Positions 31,850-41,529 of a stretch of 55,466 nucleotides of DNA are shown here, one piece after another. Source of the DNA: Thermoplasmatota archaeon (lineage in GTDB: Archaea; Thermoplasmatota; Thermoplasmata; Thermoplasmatales; Thermoplasmataceae). A program made the position numbers and the translations under genes. The DNA is taken from positions 1 to 55,466 of the forward strand of contig JAMCPQ010000028.1 of assembly GCA_023379825.1 (NCBI GenBank), in the 5' to 3' direction. Position 1 is the first letter of the stretch. Every line of letters starts with the position of its first letter. Below the pieces are notes generated by a model, which saw only the letters and a list, made by a program, of their open reading frames with translations, made no database searches and had not been told where the DNA came from.

Positions 31850-32941
31850 TCAGCGTTCCTCCTCTATAATCTCAGAGGACAGGGAAACATTGTAGACACG
31901 TGAGTTGCTCTGAAGGCTCAGTTTTGGGGCGATTACGCTTTCGTGGATCTCACAGTTCTGGCCTATGCTTGTTCCTTTCATTATAACGGATTTGACAATT
32001 CTGGAATTCTTACCTATCTTAACATCGTCCATAAGAATGGAATCCATTATCACCACTCCCTCACCTATCTCAACATTATCGTAAATGGCCGAAGAATCAA
32101 TCTTTGAGGAATCAGAGAACCTGACTGATTTTCCAATGTATGTTGGACCAATGATTCTTGCTCCCTTTGCGGAGGCATTTGGAGAAGCCATGATTATCTT
32201 TCCGGACATCATTTCAGAGGTGTGTGGCGTTCCGTATTTTTCTGTCATCAGCTGGTTGGCCTTTATCATGTCGTTAGGTCTTCCTGTATCAAGCCAGGTT
32301 CCGGTGGCCTTGAAACCATGTATTTTCACTCCTTCAGATATCAGTTTTGGAAAGAGCTGCTTGGCGAAGTCATAAGGTTCAGAATCAGGGATCATGTCAA
32401 GTATCTCAGGCTCCATCACATAAAGTCCTGCATTTATAAGGTTGGAAAAAGCCTCTTCCTTTGAGGGTTTTTCAAGAAATCTCTGTATAATTCCATCCTT
32501 CAGATCAACAATTCCAAACTGAGAAGGATCATCAACCTCTGTAAGGGCAATGGTTATTTTTGCCTTGCTTTTCCTGTGCTGATCGATGATCTCTCTTACA
32601 TTGAAGTCAAGTAATGTATCGCCGCTTCCAACAACAAAGGTGTCATCGATAAATTTTGATATCATCTTTATGCTTCCAGCAGTGCCTGCAGGTTCTTTCT
32701 CTACCGAGAAAAGGATATTCTGGTCGCTGTTCTTGTAACTGAGGACACCATTTATCAGGGATTCGAACTTGTAACCGGCCGTTATTATTGTATCTCTGAT
32801 TCCTGCCTCATAATAAGAGCCTAGAATGTAATTGATGCATGGCTTACCGGCAATTGGAACAAGTGGCTTCGGGATGGAATATGTAATGGGTCTGAGCCTT
32901 GTGCCCTTCCCGCCTGCCATCACTACAGCCTTCAATGTCAT
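31850..32941 (-). CDS. Sugar-1-phosphate nucleotidyltransferase with hexapeptide-repeat C-terminus
   Basis: Makes an NDP-sugar from NTP and a sugar-1-phosphate. The N-terminal Rossmann-like domain has VVMAGGKGTRLRPITYSIPKP (residues 6-26), metal and base contacts VVGSGDTLLD (about 103-112) and FLEKPSKEEAFSNLINAGLY. Residues about 250-350 form a left-handed beta-helix of I/V-x-x-G-x-type hexapeptides (SSAIYDNVEIGEGVVIMDSIL). This resembles archaeal glucose-1-phosphate thymidylyltransferases or mannose-1-phosphate guanylyltransferases; the nucleotide cannot be settled from motifs. It may supply surface-glycan synthesis, as might the GT4 at the window start. Confidence 0.9.
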   Translation of the reverse strand: MTLKAVVMAGGKGTRLRPITYSIPKPLVPIAGKPCINYILGSYYEAGIRDTIITAGYKFESLINGVLSYKNSDQNILFSVEKEPAGTAGSIKMISKFIDDTFVVGSGDTLLDFNVREIIDQHRKSKAKITIALTEVDDPSQFGIVDLKDGIIQRFLEKPSKEEAFSNLINAGLYVMEPEILDMIPDSEPYDFAKQLFPKLISEGVKIHGFKATGTWLDTGRPNDMIKANQLMTEKYGTPHTSEMMSGKIIMASPNASAKGARIIGPTYIGKSVRFSDSSKIDSSAIYDNVEIGEGVVIMDSILMDDVKIGKNSRIVKSVIMKGTSIGQNCEIHESVIAPKLSLQSNSRVYNVSLSSEIIEEER

Positions 32942-33040
32942 ATGACATCTATAACCCGATTGTTGTTAAATTTTTATCTTTATGGGGCTCATAACTCAAA
33001 GGTCGATGATTTCTAAATTCTATAAAAATAAAGTCAGACA

Positions 33041-33050
33041 AAATTTTATA
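33041..33050 (+). promoter_or_regulatory. TATA box of the 100-residue membrane protein gene
   Basis: aaattttata is centred about 26 bp before GTG 33073, supporting a leaderless GTG start for a gene that might otherwise be doubted. Confidence 0.6.
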
Positions 33051-33072
33051 TCCGTTAATACATCTCTACACT

Positions 33073-33375
33073 GTGGTACTTTACCCGTCTTTCCTTGCAC
33101 CTTATGCTTCCGAGGTCACAATCATACTGGTCTTTGTAGATGGTCTCCTTTTCGGTCTGGCGATAAAGAAAGCTATAGTATCTGTGGTGCTTCTGCTTGT
33201 TGCTTTTGTCATTTCATACTTCGTGGGTCTGGCTTTCATACCAAGTATCTCTGTATCCTCAATTCTCAAGTACGTTGTTGACTATGCAAAGGGAATACAG
33301 TTTGGGGGAATAGTTGTTTCATTCACGATTCTGGTGTTCTTCATAGGGTTGGGTATAGGTATATGGAAGGGTTGA
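33073..33375 (+). CDS. Small membrane protein, three hydrophobic segments
   Basis: 100 residues, with hydrophobic stretches at about 15-30, 36-56 and 76-98 and few charges. No family recognised. The GTG start is supported by a well-placed TATA box. It resembles the small three-TM proteins common in Thermoplasmatales. The convergent urocanase gene ends four bases after its stop. Confidence 0.72.
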   Translation: MVLYPSFLAPYASEVTIILVFVDGLLFGLAIKKAIVSVVLLLVAFVISYFVGLAFIPSISVSSILKYVVDYAKGIQFGGIVVSFTILVFFIGLGIGIWKG

Positions 33376-33379
33376 GCTC

Positions 33380-35065
33380 TTAAGGCTCAAAATAAGGTAC
33401 CTTGAACTTGACCCCCTTTCTGATAAGACTTCTGGATGCTTCATAGCCAGCGTCGGCATGCCTTATAACACCAATTCCAGGATCGCTGTTGAGAACAGTC
33501 CTTATCTTTTCTCTGGCCTCATCGGTTCCGTCAGCCACCAGAACAAAGCCTGAATGTATGGAATTTCCAATTCCTGTGCCCCCTCCATGGTGCACAGAGA
33601 CCCATGTTGCACCGGATGAAGCATTCAGAAGAGCATTAAGAATGGGCCAGTCGGCAATGGCGTCGCTTCCGTCCCTCATCCCTTCCGTTTCTCTGTATGG
33701 TGATGCAACAGAGCCGGTATCATGATGATCTCTGCCTATTGCTACAGGTGCATCAATTTCCTTTTTCTTCACCATATCGTTTATGAGAAGGCCAATCTTC
33801 TCCCTGGTTCCGTAGTCAGCATAGCATATCCTTGCAGGAAGTCCCTGGAACTTAACCCTCTCCTTTGCAAGTTTTATCCACCTTACAAGGGGCTCATTGT
33901 AATGGAACTCCCTTATTATGGCATCATCGATCCTGTAAATGTCGTCCGGATTGCCTGAAAGTGCCACCCATCTGAATGGGCCCGATCCCACTGCAAAAAT
34001 GTCTCTTATGTATGCAGGAACGTAGCCCTGAATCCTGAATGCATCCTGAAAGCCACCCTCTCTGGCTCTTGTTCTGAGATTATTCCCGTAATCGAATACT
34101 TTGGATCCATGATCCTTGAACCAGAGGATTGTTTCAACCTCTTTGACTATTGACTGATAAACACGCTTCAGGTATGCATCCCTGTCTCTTTTCCTCAGAG
34201 ATTCTGCCTCTTTGACAGAAAGCCCTTCAGGAATGTAACCAACCTCAATATCATGGGCAGCTGTCTGATCTGTCACTACATCAGGTATCTCATTCCTTTT
34301 CTTCAGATCATAATATACAGAAGCCGCATTCCCAAGAAGACCTATGGACAAGGCTTTTCCCTCTTTAAGTGCATTGTTCTTCAGTGTGATTGCCTCCTCC
34401 AGGTCAGATGCAAGCACATCCAGGTAGCGTGTCCTGAGTCTTCTCTCTATCTTCTCCGGATCAACCTCCACTATTATTCCAACTCCATCATTCATTGTTA
34501 TTGCCAGAGGCTGTGCTCCTCCCATCTCCCCCAGTCCCGAGGAGAGAACCCACTTTCCTTTAAGGGAATCCTGGCCGAATTCTTTCCTTGCAAGGGCAGC
34601 CAGTGTTTCGTAGGTTCCCTGAAGTATTCCCTGTGTTCCTATGTATATCCAGCTTCCAGCTGTCATCTGCCCGAACATTGTCAGGCCCTTTCTTTCAAGT
34701 TCCCAGAAAATATCATCTGTTGCCCACTTCGGCACAAGCTGTGAGTTGACTATGAGAACACGTGGTGCCCACTTTGATGTCTTGAACGCACCAACAGGCT
34801 TTCCTGACTGGATTAGCAAAGTTTCATCGTTGTAAAGCTCACGGAGCATGTTCTGGATTTCCCTGAAAGATTCCCAATTTCTGGCTGCTTTCCCCCTTCC
34901 GCCATAAACTATGAGGTTCTTCGGGTCCATTGCCACCTCAGGATCAAGGTTGTTTCTGATAAGACGAAGGGCGGCCTCCTGCCCCCAACCTCTGCAGTGC
35001 AGTTCGGTTCCTCTTGGCGCCCTTATAACTTCATTCATTCCGTCTTCATTGATCTCTTCGGTCAT
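33380..35065 (-). CDS. hutU: Urocanate hydratase
   Basis: NAD-dependent enzyme of histidine degradation converting urocanate to imidazolone propionate. Signature regions: [18 protein letters not shown] near the N-terminus, [71 protein letters not shown] and [18 protein letters not shown]. 561 residues, complete. No hutH, hutI or formiminoglutamate gene is nearby, so the pathway is scattered. ATG 35065; a second in-frame Met (residue 10) is possible. Confidence 0.97.
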   Translation of the reverse strand: MTEEINEDGMNEVIRAPRGTELHCRGWGQEAALRLIRNNLDPEVAMDPKNLIVYGGRGKAARNWESFREIQNMLRELYNDETLLIQSGKPVGAFKTSKWAPRVLIVNSQLVPKWATDDIFWELERKGLTMFGQMTAGSWIYIGTQGILQGTYETLAALARKEFGQDSLKGKWVLSSGLGEMGGAQPLAITMNDGVGIIVEVDPEKIERRLRTRYLDVLASDLEEAITLKNNALKEGKALSIGLLGNAASVYYDLKKRNEIPDVVTDQTAAHDIEVGYIPEGLSVKEAESLRKRDRDAYLKRVYQSIVKEVETILWFKDHGSKVFDYGNNLRTRAREGGFQDAFRIQGYVPAYIRDIFAVGSGPFRWVALSGNPDDIYRIDDAIIREFHYNEPLVRWIKLAKERVKFQGLPARICYADYGTREKIGLLINDMVKKKEIDAPVAIGRDHHDTGSVASPYRETEGMRDGSDAIADWPILNALLNASSGATWVSVHHGGGTGIGNSIHSGFVLVADGTDEAREKIRTVLNSDPGIGVIRHADAGYEASRSLIRKGVKFKVPYFEP

Positions 35066-35107
35066 GAATACAAAAATGGAATGACAGATATAACAGTTCT
35101 CAAGTTG

Positions 35108-36388
35108 TCAGTGCTTCATTCTATCAATCGTGCTCTTTCTGCTCTCTCCCATTGATATGAGGCCTACCTTAACACCAAGTTCTTTTTCAATAAATTCCAC
35201 GTAGTTTCTGGCACTTTCCGGGAGATCTTCATAATTCATTATGCCATCATTATCAGGTTCTATCTTTCCCCATGGTTCAAATGATCTGAACCTGAGATCA
35301 AGTCCGGAAGATTCTGATAAAGTTCTGGGTATGTGATCCAGAGGTTTTCCATCCCTGTAGTATGCTGTGCACACATTAATCTCATTCATCTGCCCCAGTG
35401 TGTCCAGCTTTGTAAGGGCAATTGTGTCAACATCATTAAGTCTGATGGCATACTTCAGCATAGGAAGATCAAGCCACCCCACTCTCCTCGGTCTTCCAGT
35501 GGTTGTTCCATATTCATGGCCAAGGTCCCTGAGATGATCAGCAGCTGCACCGGTAAGTTCAGTTGGAAAAGGTCCGGCACCCACTCTGCTCACATAAGCT
35601 TTGACCACACCCATCACTGTATTCACTTTTCTGAAGGGAAACCCGGCACCAAGGGAAAGGGCTCCTGACAGGGCATTGGATGATGTAACGTATGGGTACA
35701 TTCCAAAGTCAATATCCAGCATGGTTCCCTGTGCACCTTCGAAAATAATGCTGCTCCCCTTTCTGTATTCATTATAAATAAGGTCTTCGGAGTACTCAAG
35801 AAAAGCCCCGAGCTTTCTGCCTGTCTGATAGAGTTCCTCAACTACCTTCTCTCTTTCAGCCGCACTGGAATATATGGTATCTTCCAGGAGTTTTTCCTTC
35901 ATTCTGTATATGGTCTCAATTTTGTCCCGGATAATGTCCCTGTCCAAGAGGTCCATCATTCTGATGCCGGTTCTGGCATATTTATCCTCATATGTGGGGC
36001 CGATACCCTGTGCGGTTGTGCCTATGCTCAGTCTGCCTCTGAGCTGCTCCTCCTTGGAATCAAGAGTCTTATGGATCGGTGTGACAACATGGGCCATCTT
36101 GCTGATAACAACCCTTGTCCTGGTAGTGAGGTTCTCTACGCCCTCCATCTCCTTGATCAGTGCAGCCGGATCGATGACCATCCCGTTTCCAAGAACCACA
36201 GTTGAAGCCCGCAAGGAACCTGAAGGTAGTAGATGAAATTTGTAGGTTTTCCCCTCATCCACAACAGTATGTCCTGCATTTCCTCCGCCATTGAATCTCA
36301 CAACAACATCAAACCTGTCGCTTAGGAAATCGGTTACCTTGCCCTTCCCTTCATCGCCGAACTGAAGGCCAAGAACAACGCATATCAA
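35108..36388 (-). CDS. purA: Adenylosuccinate synthetase
   Basis: First step from IMP to AMP, using GTP and aspartate. Motifs: GLQFGDEGKGKVTDFLS (residues 7-23), FNGGGNAGHTVV, the IMP loop IGTTAQGIGPTYEDK, FEGAQGTMLDIDFG and TTTGRPRRVGWLD with the aspartate-binding loop. 426 residues. The start is TTG 36388, fixed by the conserved N-terminus ICVVLGLQFGDEGKGK and by Shine-Dalgarno GGAGG twelve bases upstream; it is one of the few leadered single genes here. Confidence 0.96.
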   Translation of the reverse strand: MICVVLGLQFGDEGKGKVTDFLSDRFDVVVRFNGGGNAGHTVVDEGKTYKFHLLPSGSLRASTVVLGNGMVIDPAALIKEMEGVENLTTRTRVVISKMAHVVTPIHKTLDSKEEQLRGRLSIGTTAQGIGPTYEDKYARTGIRMMDLLDRDIIRDKIETIYRMKEKLLEDTIYSSAAEREKVVEELYQTGRKLGAFLEYSEDLIYNEYRKGSSIIFEGAQGTMLDIDFGMYPYVTSSNALSGALSLGAGFPFRKVNTVMGVVKAYVSRVGAGPFPTELTGAAADHLRDLGHEYGTTTGRPRRVGWLDLPMLKYAIRLNDVDTIALTKLDTLGQMNEINVCTAYYRDGKPLDHIPRTLSESSGLDLRFRSFEPWGKIEPDNDGIMNYEDLPESARNYVEFIEKELGVKVGLISMGESRKSTIDRMKH

Positions 36389-36627
36389 TGGGTCCGCCTC
36401 CAGAGATTCGTGGGCCTGCTATCTAATGAAAATCTTCCAGTGACCAAAGATAAAGGAGTCACTTTTCATGCATCGGTTCAAAACTTATATGTCTTTCCAC
36501 AAGTTCCAGTCAGGAAAAGTTGAATTTCTGTTTTATATTAATGTGGGAAATTTTAATCTCAATCCATATGTAAACATTTGCTGCCCGATATATTCTTTCT
36601 GTTCTCTGCAGATTCAATTCCGGGAAA

Positions 36628-36644
36628 TAACTAATAAACAGTTA
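36628..36644 (+). promoter_or_regulatory. Imperfect palindrome over the icd promoter
   Basis: TAACTAATAAACAGTTA has 5-bp inverted arms (TAACT/AGTTA) around A/T-rich DNA that may itself be the TATA element, about 30 bp before ATG 36666. Its reverse strand contains ACTGTTTATTA, identical to 7950-7960 before the HTH-CBS operon. Confidence 0.4.
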
Positions 36645-36665
36645 CGGATTTAAGAGTGAGCAGAT

Positions 36666-37883
36666 ATGAGTTACATAAAATATTCAGAGGAAAAAGGGCT
36701 TGAAGTTCCTGATAACCCCACCATAGGATATCTTGAAGGAGATGGGATAGGCCCGGATATAACAAAGGCTATGATTTCAGTCATCAATGCTTCTCTTGAA
36801 ATTGCTTACAATGGTGAAAAGCAGATAGCATGGGAGAAGGTCCTGGCAGGCGAGGAAGCATATGAGAGGACAGGAAAGCATCTTCCACAGGAATCTCTTG
36901 ACCTGCTGAAGAAGTGTATTGTGGCAATAAAAGGTCCTCTGACCACTCCCATTGGGCAGGGTTTCAGGAGCCTCAATGTAACACTGAGGCAGTATTTTGA
37001 TCTTTATGCGAATGTCAGGCCGGTTAAATATTTCCCCGGAGTACCTTCTCCGGTGAAGGAACCTGAAAACATGAACATGGTTGTTTTCAGGGAGAACACA
37101 GAGGATCTCTATATTGGAATTGAATGGAAATGGGATTCTCCTGAGGCAGGAATGGTCAGAAAGTTTCTTTCAGACAACTTCTCGGTGAATCTGACGCCAG
37201 ATACAGGAATCGGAATAAAGCCAATTAGCAGATTCCGGTCATCAAGGCTCGTAAGGAAAGCCATAAACTACGCCATTGCAAACAGGCGTAGAAGTGTTAC
37301 CCTGGTGCATAAGGGGAACATTATGAAGTACACAGAGGGCGCTTTCAAGGACTGGGGATACGAGGTAGCCAAGAATGAATTCGGAGACAAGACAATCCGC
37401 GAGGAGGACTATCTCAAAGACCCGGAGGCAGGCAAAAACCTAATTGTCATGAAGGACAGAATTACGGACAACATGTTTCAGCAGGTTCTAACGAGAACGG
37501 CAGAATATGATGTTATTGCAACAACAAACCTTAACGGTGATTATCTTTCAGATGCGCTGTCCGCTCAGGTGGGAGGCCTGGGAATAGCACCTGGCGCTAA
37601 CATAGGGGACGCTCATGCAATATTCGAAGCTGTTCATGGAACCGCACCGAAATATGCCGGAATGGATGTTGCAAACCCCACGTCCCTGATACTGTCCGGA
37701 GAAATGATGCTCAGGCATCTTGGATGGGTGGAAGCAGCTGATGTTGTTGAATCCGCTATTTCTTCATGTTATAGAGACCAGAAGGTAACCCAGGATCTGG
37801 CCAGGGTTCTGAACATAAAAGCATTGAAATGTTCGGAGTTTGCTCAGGAGATAATAGGGAGGATGAGACTGGAAAAAAGCTGA
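36666..37883 (+). CDS. icd: Isocitrate dehydrogenase, NADP-type
   Basis: Oxidative decarboxylation of isocitrate to 2-oxoglutarate. Visible: YLEGDGIGPDITKAM, the isocitrate-binding RSLNVTLRQYFDLYANVRPVKYFPG, FRENTEDLYIGIEW, LVHKGNIMKYTEGAF, and the coenzyme region HGTAPKYAGMDVANPTS, in which Lys-Tyr after HGTAP is the NADP-preferring pattern of this family. 405 residues, complete. ATG 36666 follows GAGTGAGC. Convergent with the ALDH-like gene; the two stops abut in TGATCA. Confidence 0.95.
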   Translation: MSYIKYSEEKGLEVPDNPTIGYLEGDGIGPDITKAMISVINASLEIAYNGEKQIAWEKVLAGEEAYERTGKHLPQESLDLLKKCIVAIKGPLTTPIGQGFRSLNVTLRQYFDLYANVRPVKYFPGVPSPVKEPENMNMVVFRENTEDLYIGIEWKWDSPEAGMVRKFLSDNFSVNLTPDTGIGIKPISRFRSSRLVRKAINYAIANRRRSVTLVHKGNIMKYTEGAFKDWGYEVAKNEFGDKTIREEDYLKDPEAGKNLIVMKDRITDNMFQQVLTRTAEYDVIATTNLNGDYLSDALSAQVGGLGIAPGANIGDAHAIFEAVHGTAPKYAGMDVANPTSLILSGEMMLRHLGWVEAADVVESAISSCYRDQKVTQDLARVLNIKALKCSEFAQEIIGRMRLEKS

Positions 37884-39170
37884 TCATCTCCTGAAAACTA
37901 TATTTTTCCAGCGCTCCAGGGGCCACGGCTCACCACCAGCAGAGTTGAAAATCTCCCTGAGAACAGGCCCGGTGTATCTGCTGAATCCAATTATAGGGTC
38001 AAACGAATCATTTATCTCGATGTTTCTGAAATTCAATTTTTCTGCTGAAAGCATTGCCATGTCAATGTCTTTCGTGTAAATGGAGATATTCTGGCCAGTC
38101 CGGTTCTGGGGAAAAAGACCAAGGACCTCATCAAAAGACGAAAAATTTGCGAAATAAAAAGCGGGTGCAGTCACTGAAATATCAAAGAAGCTCTGGCTTA
38201 TGTTGCCCTGAAAATCCAATCCCGTGATCCCTCTGAATGTTGCCTGATCCCCGAATGCCACCTTTCCACCGCTGATAAGAGTTCTTCCAACCTCTTCCTG
38301 CAACATTTCTTTCTGATCAGCCAGAGGATGGTCAGACATGTCCGTTTTTGGATCATGTGGATCTCCTAGAACGATGGATTCGCACTGTTCCATGATCCTG
38401 TTCCTGAGGTAGTCGTGCGAATCTGGAGAAGTTAGGATCCTGTTGAATCGTGTACCTCCATAAAGTCCGGTGGGAAGCATGCTCTTGAAAAGAGATTCAG
38501 AGGCAAAATCAATATCTGCATCATCAAACACCAATGCTGGAGACTCAGTGTGGTAAGAACTCATTCGGAGAAAGGAGAAATCATCCATATGGTTGTCCAG
38601 CAAAGAACTGTTTGTAGATGCCTGGAATGAACCCTCCGGAAACCCGGATTCAACAATCATTTTTTGAAGCTCCTGAAACTGAAGTGGATTGGATTCCGGC
38701 ACTATGGCAACTGAAGCACCTCTTCTGGATATGAATTCGGAGAAAACTATCACAGTTTCAAGAAATGCCGAAAAACCTTCTGCTATTGAAAAAATAGGTG
38801 GGGAAGGCATCCATATCCTCATGCGTGTACGGTGAACACCTTCGAATCTGTCAGGAAGAAATGAGGGAAGCGGGTTATATTCCCTTACCTCATGTGCCCA
38901 GAATTTCAGTATTTCGGAACATTTCTCAATATCGGACTTTGTGAAGCGTAGAGGCTTTCCCGTCTCCTTTGTAATGAGCATAGAAAGCTCTTCAGATCTC
39001 CTGGATAATATAACAGAGAGATTGAGAAACATCTCCGAGAGATTGTCATGGTCAATGTCAGCGAGATTTATTGCAGCTTTCTGCACTGTTTCAATTATCT
39101 TTTTTGTATCGGGTTCCTCTTCTGCCTCTCCAATGATCCCGCCGTCATATTTGTCATAAACTTTAATCAA
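37884..39170 (-). CDS. Aldehyde dehydrogenase homologue lacking the catalytic cysteine
   Basis: The ALDH superfamily fold is recognisable from SPALVFDDADIDFASESLFKS (about 210-230) and spacing of the flanking segments, 428 residues. But the active-site block, normally GQ-x-C-x-A-x-x-R, reads TGLYGGTRFNR (234-244) with Gly238 at the Cys position. The LELGG segment with the general-base Glu is replaced by MSSYHTES. The PWNFP cofactor motif reads MPSPPIFS, and the usual EEIFGPV reads FDISVTAP. Aldehyde oxidation by the normal mechanism seems impossible. It may bind a ligand or partner. The frame is intact, so it is not a decayed gene. Confidence 0.82.
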   Translation of the reverse strand: MIKVYDKYDGGIIGEAEEEPDTKKIIETVQKAAINLADIDHDNLSEMFLNLSVILSRRSEELSMLITKETGKPLRFTKSDIEKCSEILKFWAHEVREYNPLPSFLPDRFEGVHRTRMRIWMPSPPIFSIAEGFSAFLETVIVFSEFISRRGASVAIVPESNPLQFQELQKMIVESGFPEGSFQASTNSSLLDNHMDDFSFLRMSSYHTESPALVFDDADIDFASESLFKSMLPTGLYGGTRFNRILTSPDSHDYLRNRIMEQCESIVLGDPHDPKTDMSDHPLADQKEMLQEEVGRTLISGGKVAFGDQATFRGITGLDFQGNISQSFFDISVTAPAFYFANFSSFDEVLGLFPQNRTGQNISIYTKDIDMAMLSAEKLNFRNIEINDSFDPIIGFSRYTGPVLREIFNSAGGEPWPLERWKNIVFRR

Positions 39171-39229
39171 ATTTCCACTGCATTCTGTATTTCTACATCA
39201 ATAAATAAGTGAGTTCAATCTCTCTTTTT

Positions 39230-39619
39230 CTAGGATTTCGAGGGTATCTCGTATTTCCATACAGGCAGGTCGGAGTTTAAGCCGTCAACAATAAACTTGC
39301 ACGCCTGGAAAGCATCCTCGTGCCTTGCTGCTGATACAGCAACCACGTAAGTTGATTCGCCAAGAGGTATTTTACCAAATCTATGGAATATGGAAATTCT
39401 GTTAATCCTGAATCTCTCTGACGTGTCCCTTTCAATATTCTCCAGAACAGTGGGGGCCAGGTCCTCATAAGTCTCATAAAAGACACTCTGCACATCCTGT
39501 TTACCAGAGAATCTTGCGGATCTTCCTACTGCTACAATTACATGTTTGGTGTCATCAACCTGTGCCATGGTAACTACCTTTTCCAGGTCTATTTTATCAG
39601 AAACTATGGCTGTTGCCAT
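39230..39619 (-). CDS. moaE: Molybdopterin synthase catalytic subunit MoaE
   Basis: Inserts dithiolene sulfur from thiocarboxylated MoaD into precursor Z. Marks: VFYETYEDLAPTVLENIERD (45-64), ISIFHRFGKIPLGESTYVVAVSAARHEDAF (75-104) and the catalytic Lys122 in LPVWKYEIP. 129 residues. No moaD is adjacent; the only MoaD/ThiS-like gene seen in this window is the GGM-ending protein at 3223. Monocistronic, with an A/T-rich upstream region (attaaataattt-like near 39637-39650). Confidence 0.94.
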   Translation of the reverse strand: MATAIVSDKIDLEKVVTMAQVDDTKHVIVAVGRSARFSGKQDVQSVFYETYEDLAPTVLENIERDTSERFRINRISIFHRFGKIPLGESTYVVAVSAARHEDAFQACKFIVDGLNSDLPVWKYEIPSKS

Positions 39620-39721
39620 GTTAATTCAATAGAGGAGTATTTAAATAATTTTCCATTACAATGATTTTCTATCCACAGAGAGGAGCTGACTAAATATTAA
39701 ACAGGCAAGTGATATACCAGA

Positions 39722-40672
39722 ATGACCCGAATTCTGATCACCGGCGCTCTAGGACAGATAGGCACAGAAATATCCACGCTTCTCACTGAAAAATATGGAA
39801 AGAAAAATGTGGTCATCTCTGACATGAGGGAACCGTCTGGAGGAAACAGCTCTGAATACTTCAGGAAGTTAGATGTTACAGATGTTTCAGCAATTGAGAA
39901 TGTTGTAAGGGAGGAAGAAATCACTGAAATTTTTCATCTCGCGGCAATTCTTTCGGCCACAGGTGAAAGAAATCCTGAGCTGGCATATGAGGTAAATTCA
40001 ATTGGGACATTCAACATTTTGAAGGTTTCAAGGAAGGCAGGGATTGAGAAGGTGATCATACCCTCATCAATAGCAGCATACGGTCCCTCCACTCCAAAAC
40101 GTAATACTCCAATCATTGCAGTGACCAGACCGGAATCAATTTACGGAATAACCAAAGTGGATAATGAGCTATTATCCTCCTACTACAGGAGAAAATTCGG
40201 ACTCGATGTAAGAGGAATAAGGTTCCCGGGACTGCTTAGTTACAAAACTCTCCCAACGGCAGGAACTACGGATTATGCAGTTGATATGATAATGAAAGCT
40301 TCACTTGGTGAAAATTATACCTGTTATCTGTCCCCGGACAGGACTCTTCCGATGATGTATATGCCGGATGCTCTGGAGGCCCTTATGAAACTGCACTCAG
40401 CAGAGGGTTCAAGACTGAGATTTACCACTGAATATAACATATCTGCGTTTTCATTCAGCCCAAAGGAACTGGAAAATGAACTTAAAAGAATAAATGAATG
40501 GTTCAGGGTCTCATACTCGCCGGATTACCGGGACGAAATAGCATCTGGATGGCCAGAGAGCCTTGACTGTTCTGATGCTGTCAGGGACTGGGATTTCAGG
40601 CCAAAATTCAGCCTGCATGAAATGGTTGATGACATGTCAAGAAATTTCAGACTTCTCCATGCAAAACAGTAG
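39722..40672 (+). CDS. tdh: L-threonine 3-dehydrogenase, UDP-galactose-epimerase type
   Basis: Short-chain dehydrogenase/epimerase fold: NAD-binding GALGQIG (8-14), FHLAAILSATGE, IIPSSIAAYGPSTP (Ser115/116) and catalytic Tyr141-x3-Lys145. The features separating this threonine dehydrogenase from sugar epimerases are present: IRFPGLLSYKTLPTAGTTDYAVDM and LPMMYMPDALEALMKLH. Oxidises threonine to 2-amino-3-ketobutyrate. 316 residues. A relative from Thermoplasma volcanium has been characterised, as I recall. Standalone gene. Confidence 0.9.
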   Translation: MTRILITGALGQIGTEISTLLTEKYGKKNVVISDMREPSGGNSSEYFRKLDVTDVSAIENVVREEEITEIFHLAAILSATGERNPELAYEVNSIGTFNILKVSRKAGIEKVIIPSSIAAYGPSTPKRNTPIIAVTRPESIYGITKVDNELLSSYYRRKFGLDVRGIRFPGLLSYKTLPTAGTTDYAVDMIMKASLGENYTCYLSPDRTLPMMYMPDALEALMKLHSAEGSRLRFTTEYNISAFSFSPKELENELKRINEWFRVSYSPDYRDEIASGWPESLDCSDAVRDWDFRPKFSLHEMVDDMSRNFRLLHAKQ

Positions 40673-40776
40673 CCACCTGAGAATATATCCTGGACATCTA
40701 TGATTTCAGCACATTTTCTGCTAAACAATAAAGTCTTAGAGTAAAATCATTGGATAATGCAGGTGAACTATACTGA

Positions 40777-41529
40777 TTATGTGGATACTTCTTTCTTTGC
40801 CTTCTGGATATTTTCCAGAGTTGTTCCCGACTTCAGCTTTGGCTTCAGATCAAATTCAACAACACATCTGTTGTTGCCCTCACTGAATTTTTCACGTATC
40901 CTGAAGTCCTGGTTAACTGAACCCTTTATTATTTCAGATCCAAGGGTACCGCATATTATCCTGTTATTTGCCTTTGCCAGTTCGTAGAATATGCAGTTAT
41001 GCCTCACAATTCTGACTACATCATCGGTGACCTCAAGCCTTGCATAGTAACCGAGCCTGTTAAGGGTGTTCACAAATTCATTAAGTTTCGAGATCCTTTC
41101 TTCTCTTGTATCAGATTCCAGGTCAGGACCCTTTTCCATACCGGATTCACCAATAATTCTGTCGGCAATTCTTCCAAGAATTATATTCATCCTGTCTCTT
41201 CCAAGTTCGTTTTCAATCTCCTCAACAAGAAGGTTGGTGAATGCAACATATCTTTTCGGAAGAAGCCCCAGACCTTTTTCAGTAAGTTCGTAATATTTTC
41301 TGGGCCTCCCTGAGCCTCCGCCCTTGAAAAAGGGATGCACATACCCTTTCAGCTCAAGGCTCTCCATATGTTCCTTTACTGCATTTTTATTGATCTTCAA
41401 AAGAGCTGATAGTTCATCCATGCTCCTTACCTGGAAGCTTAATTCGTGAATTATGTTGCTCTTTACCTTTCCCAGAATGTCACTGATATCGTCTATTTCA
41501 TCTTTCTCCAGGATAGAGTTTTCATGCAT
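40777..41529 (-). CDS. SufR-like Fe-S-sensing transcriptional regulator
   Basis: N-terminal winged helix (about residues 25-95: MDELSALLKINKNAVKEHMESL, wing GGSGRPRKYYELTEKG). The C-terminal domain has three cysteines, C179, C193 and C222, in the context RHNCIFYE, RIICGTLG and NNRCVVEF. The C193-to-C222 gap equals that between the second and fourth Cys of the pattern I recall for cyanobacterial SufR (CX12CX13CX14C); the third Cys is absent. SufR carries an Fe-S cluster and represses suf genes. It is divergent from the suf operon across 100 bp. ATG 41529 is leaderless by its TATA box (about 41553-41560). Confidence 0.85.
   Translation of the reverse strand: MHENSILEKDEIDDISDILGKVKSNIIHELSFQVRSMDELSALLKINKNAVKEHMESLELKGYVHPFFKGGGSGRPRKYYELTEKGLGLLPKRYVAFTNLLVEEIENELGRDRMNIILGRIADRIIGESGMEKGPDLESDTREERISKLNEFVNTLNRLGYYARLEVTDDVVRIVRHNCIFYELAKANNRIICGTLGSEIIKGSVNQDFRIREKFSEGNNRCVVEFDLKPKLKSGTTLENIQKAKKEVST

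Noticed and set aside
32759-32772. T-loop-like gattcgaac as a second tRNA
   Set aside because: Falls within the nucleotidyltransferase coding sequence and has no acceptor or anticodon stems around it.
36468-36653. 61-codon frame between purA and icd
   Set aside because: No recognised domain, Cys/Phe/Asn-rich, overlaps the icd promoter palindrome; judged chance.
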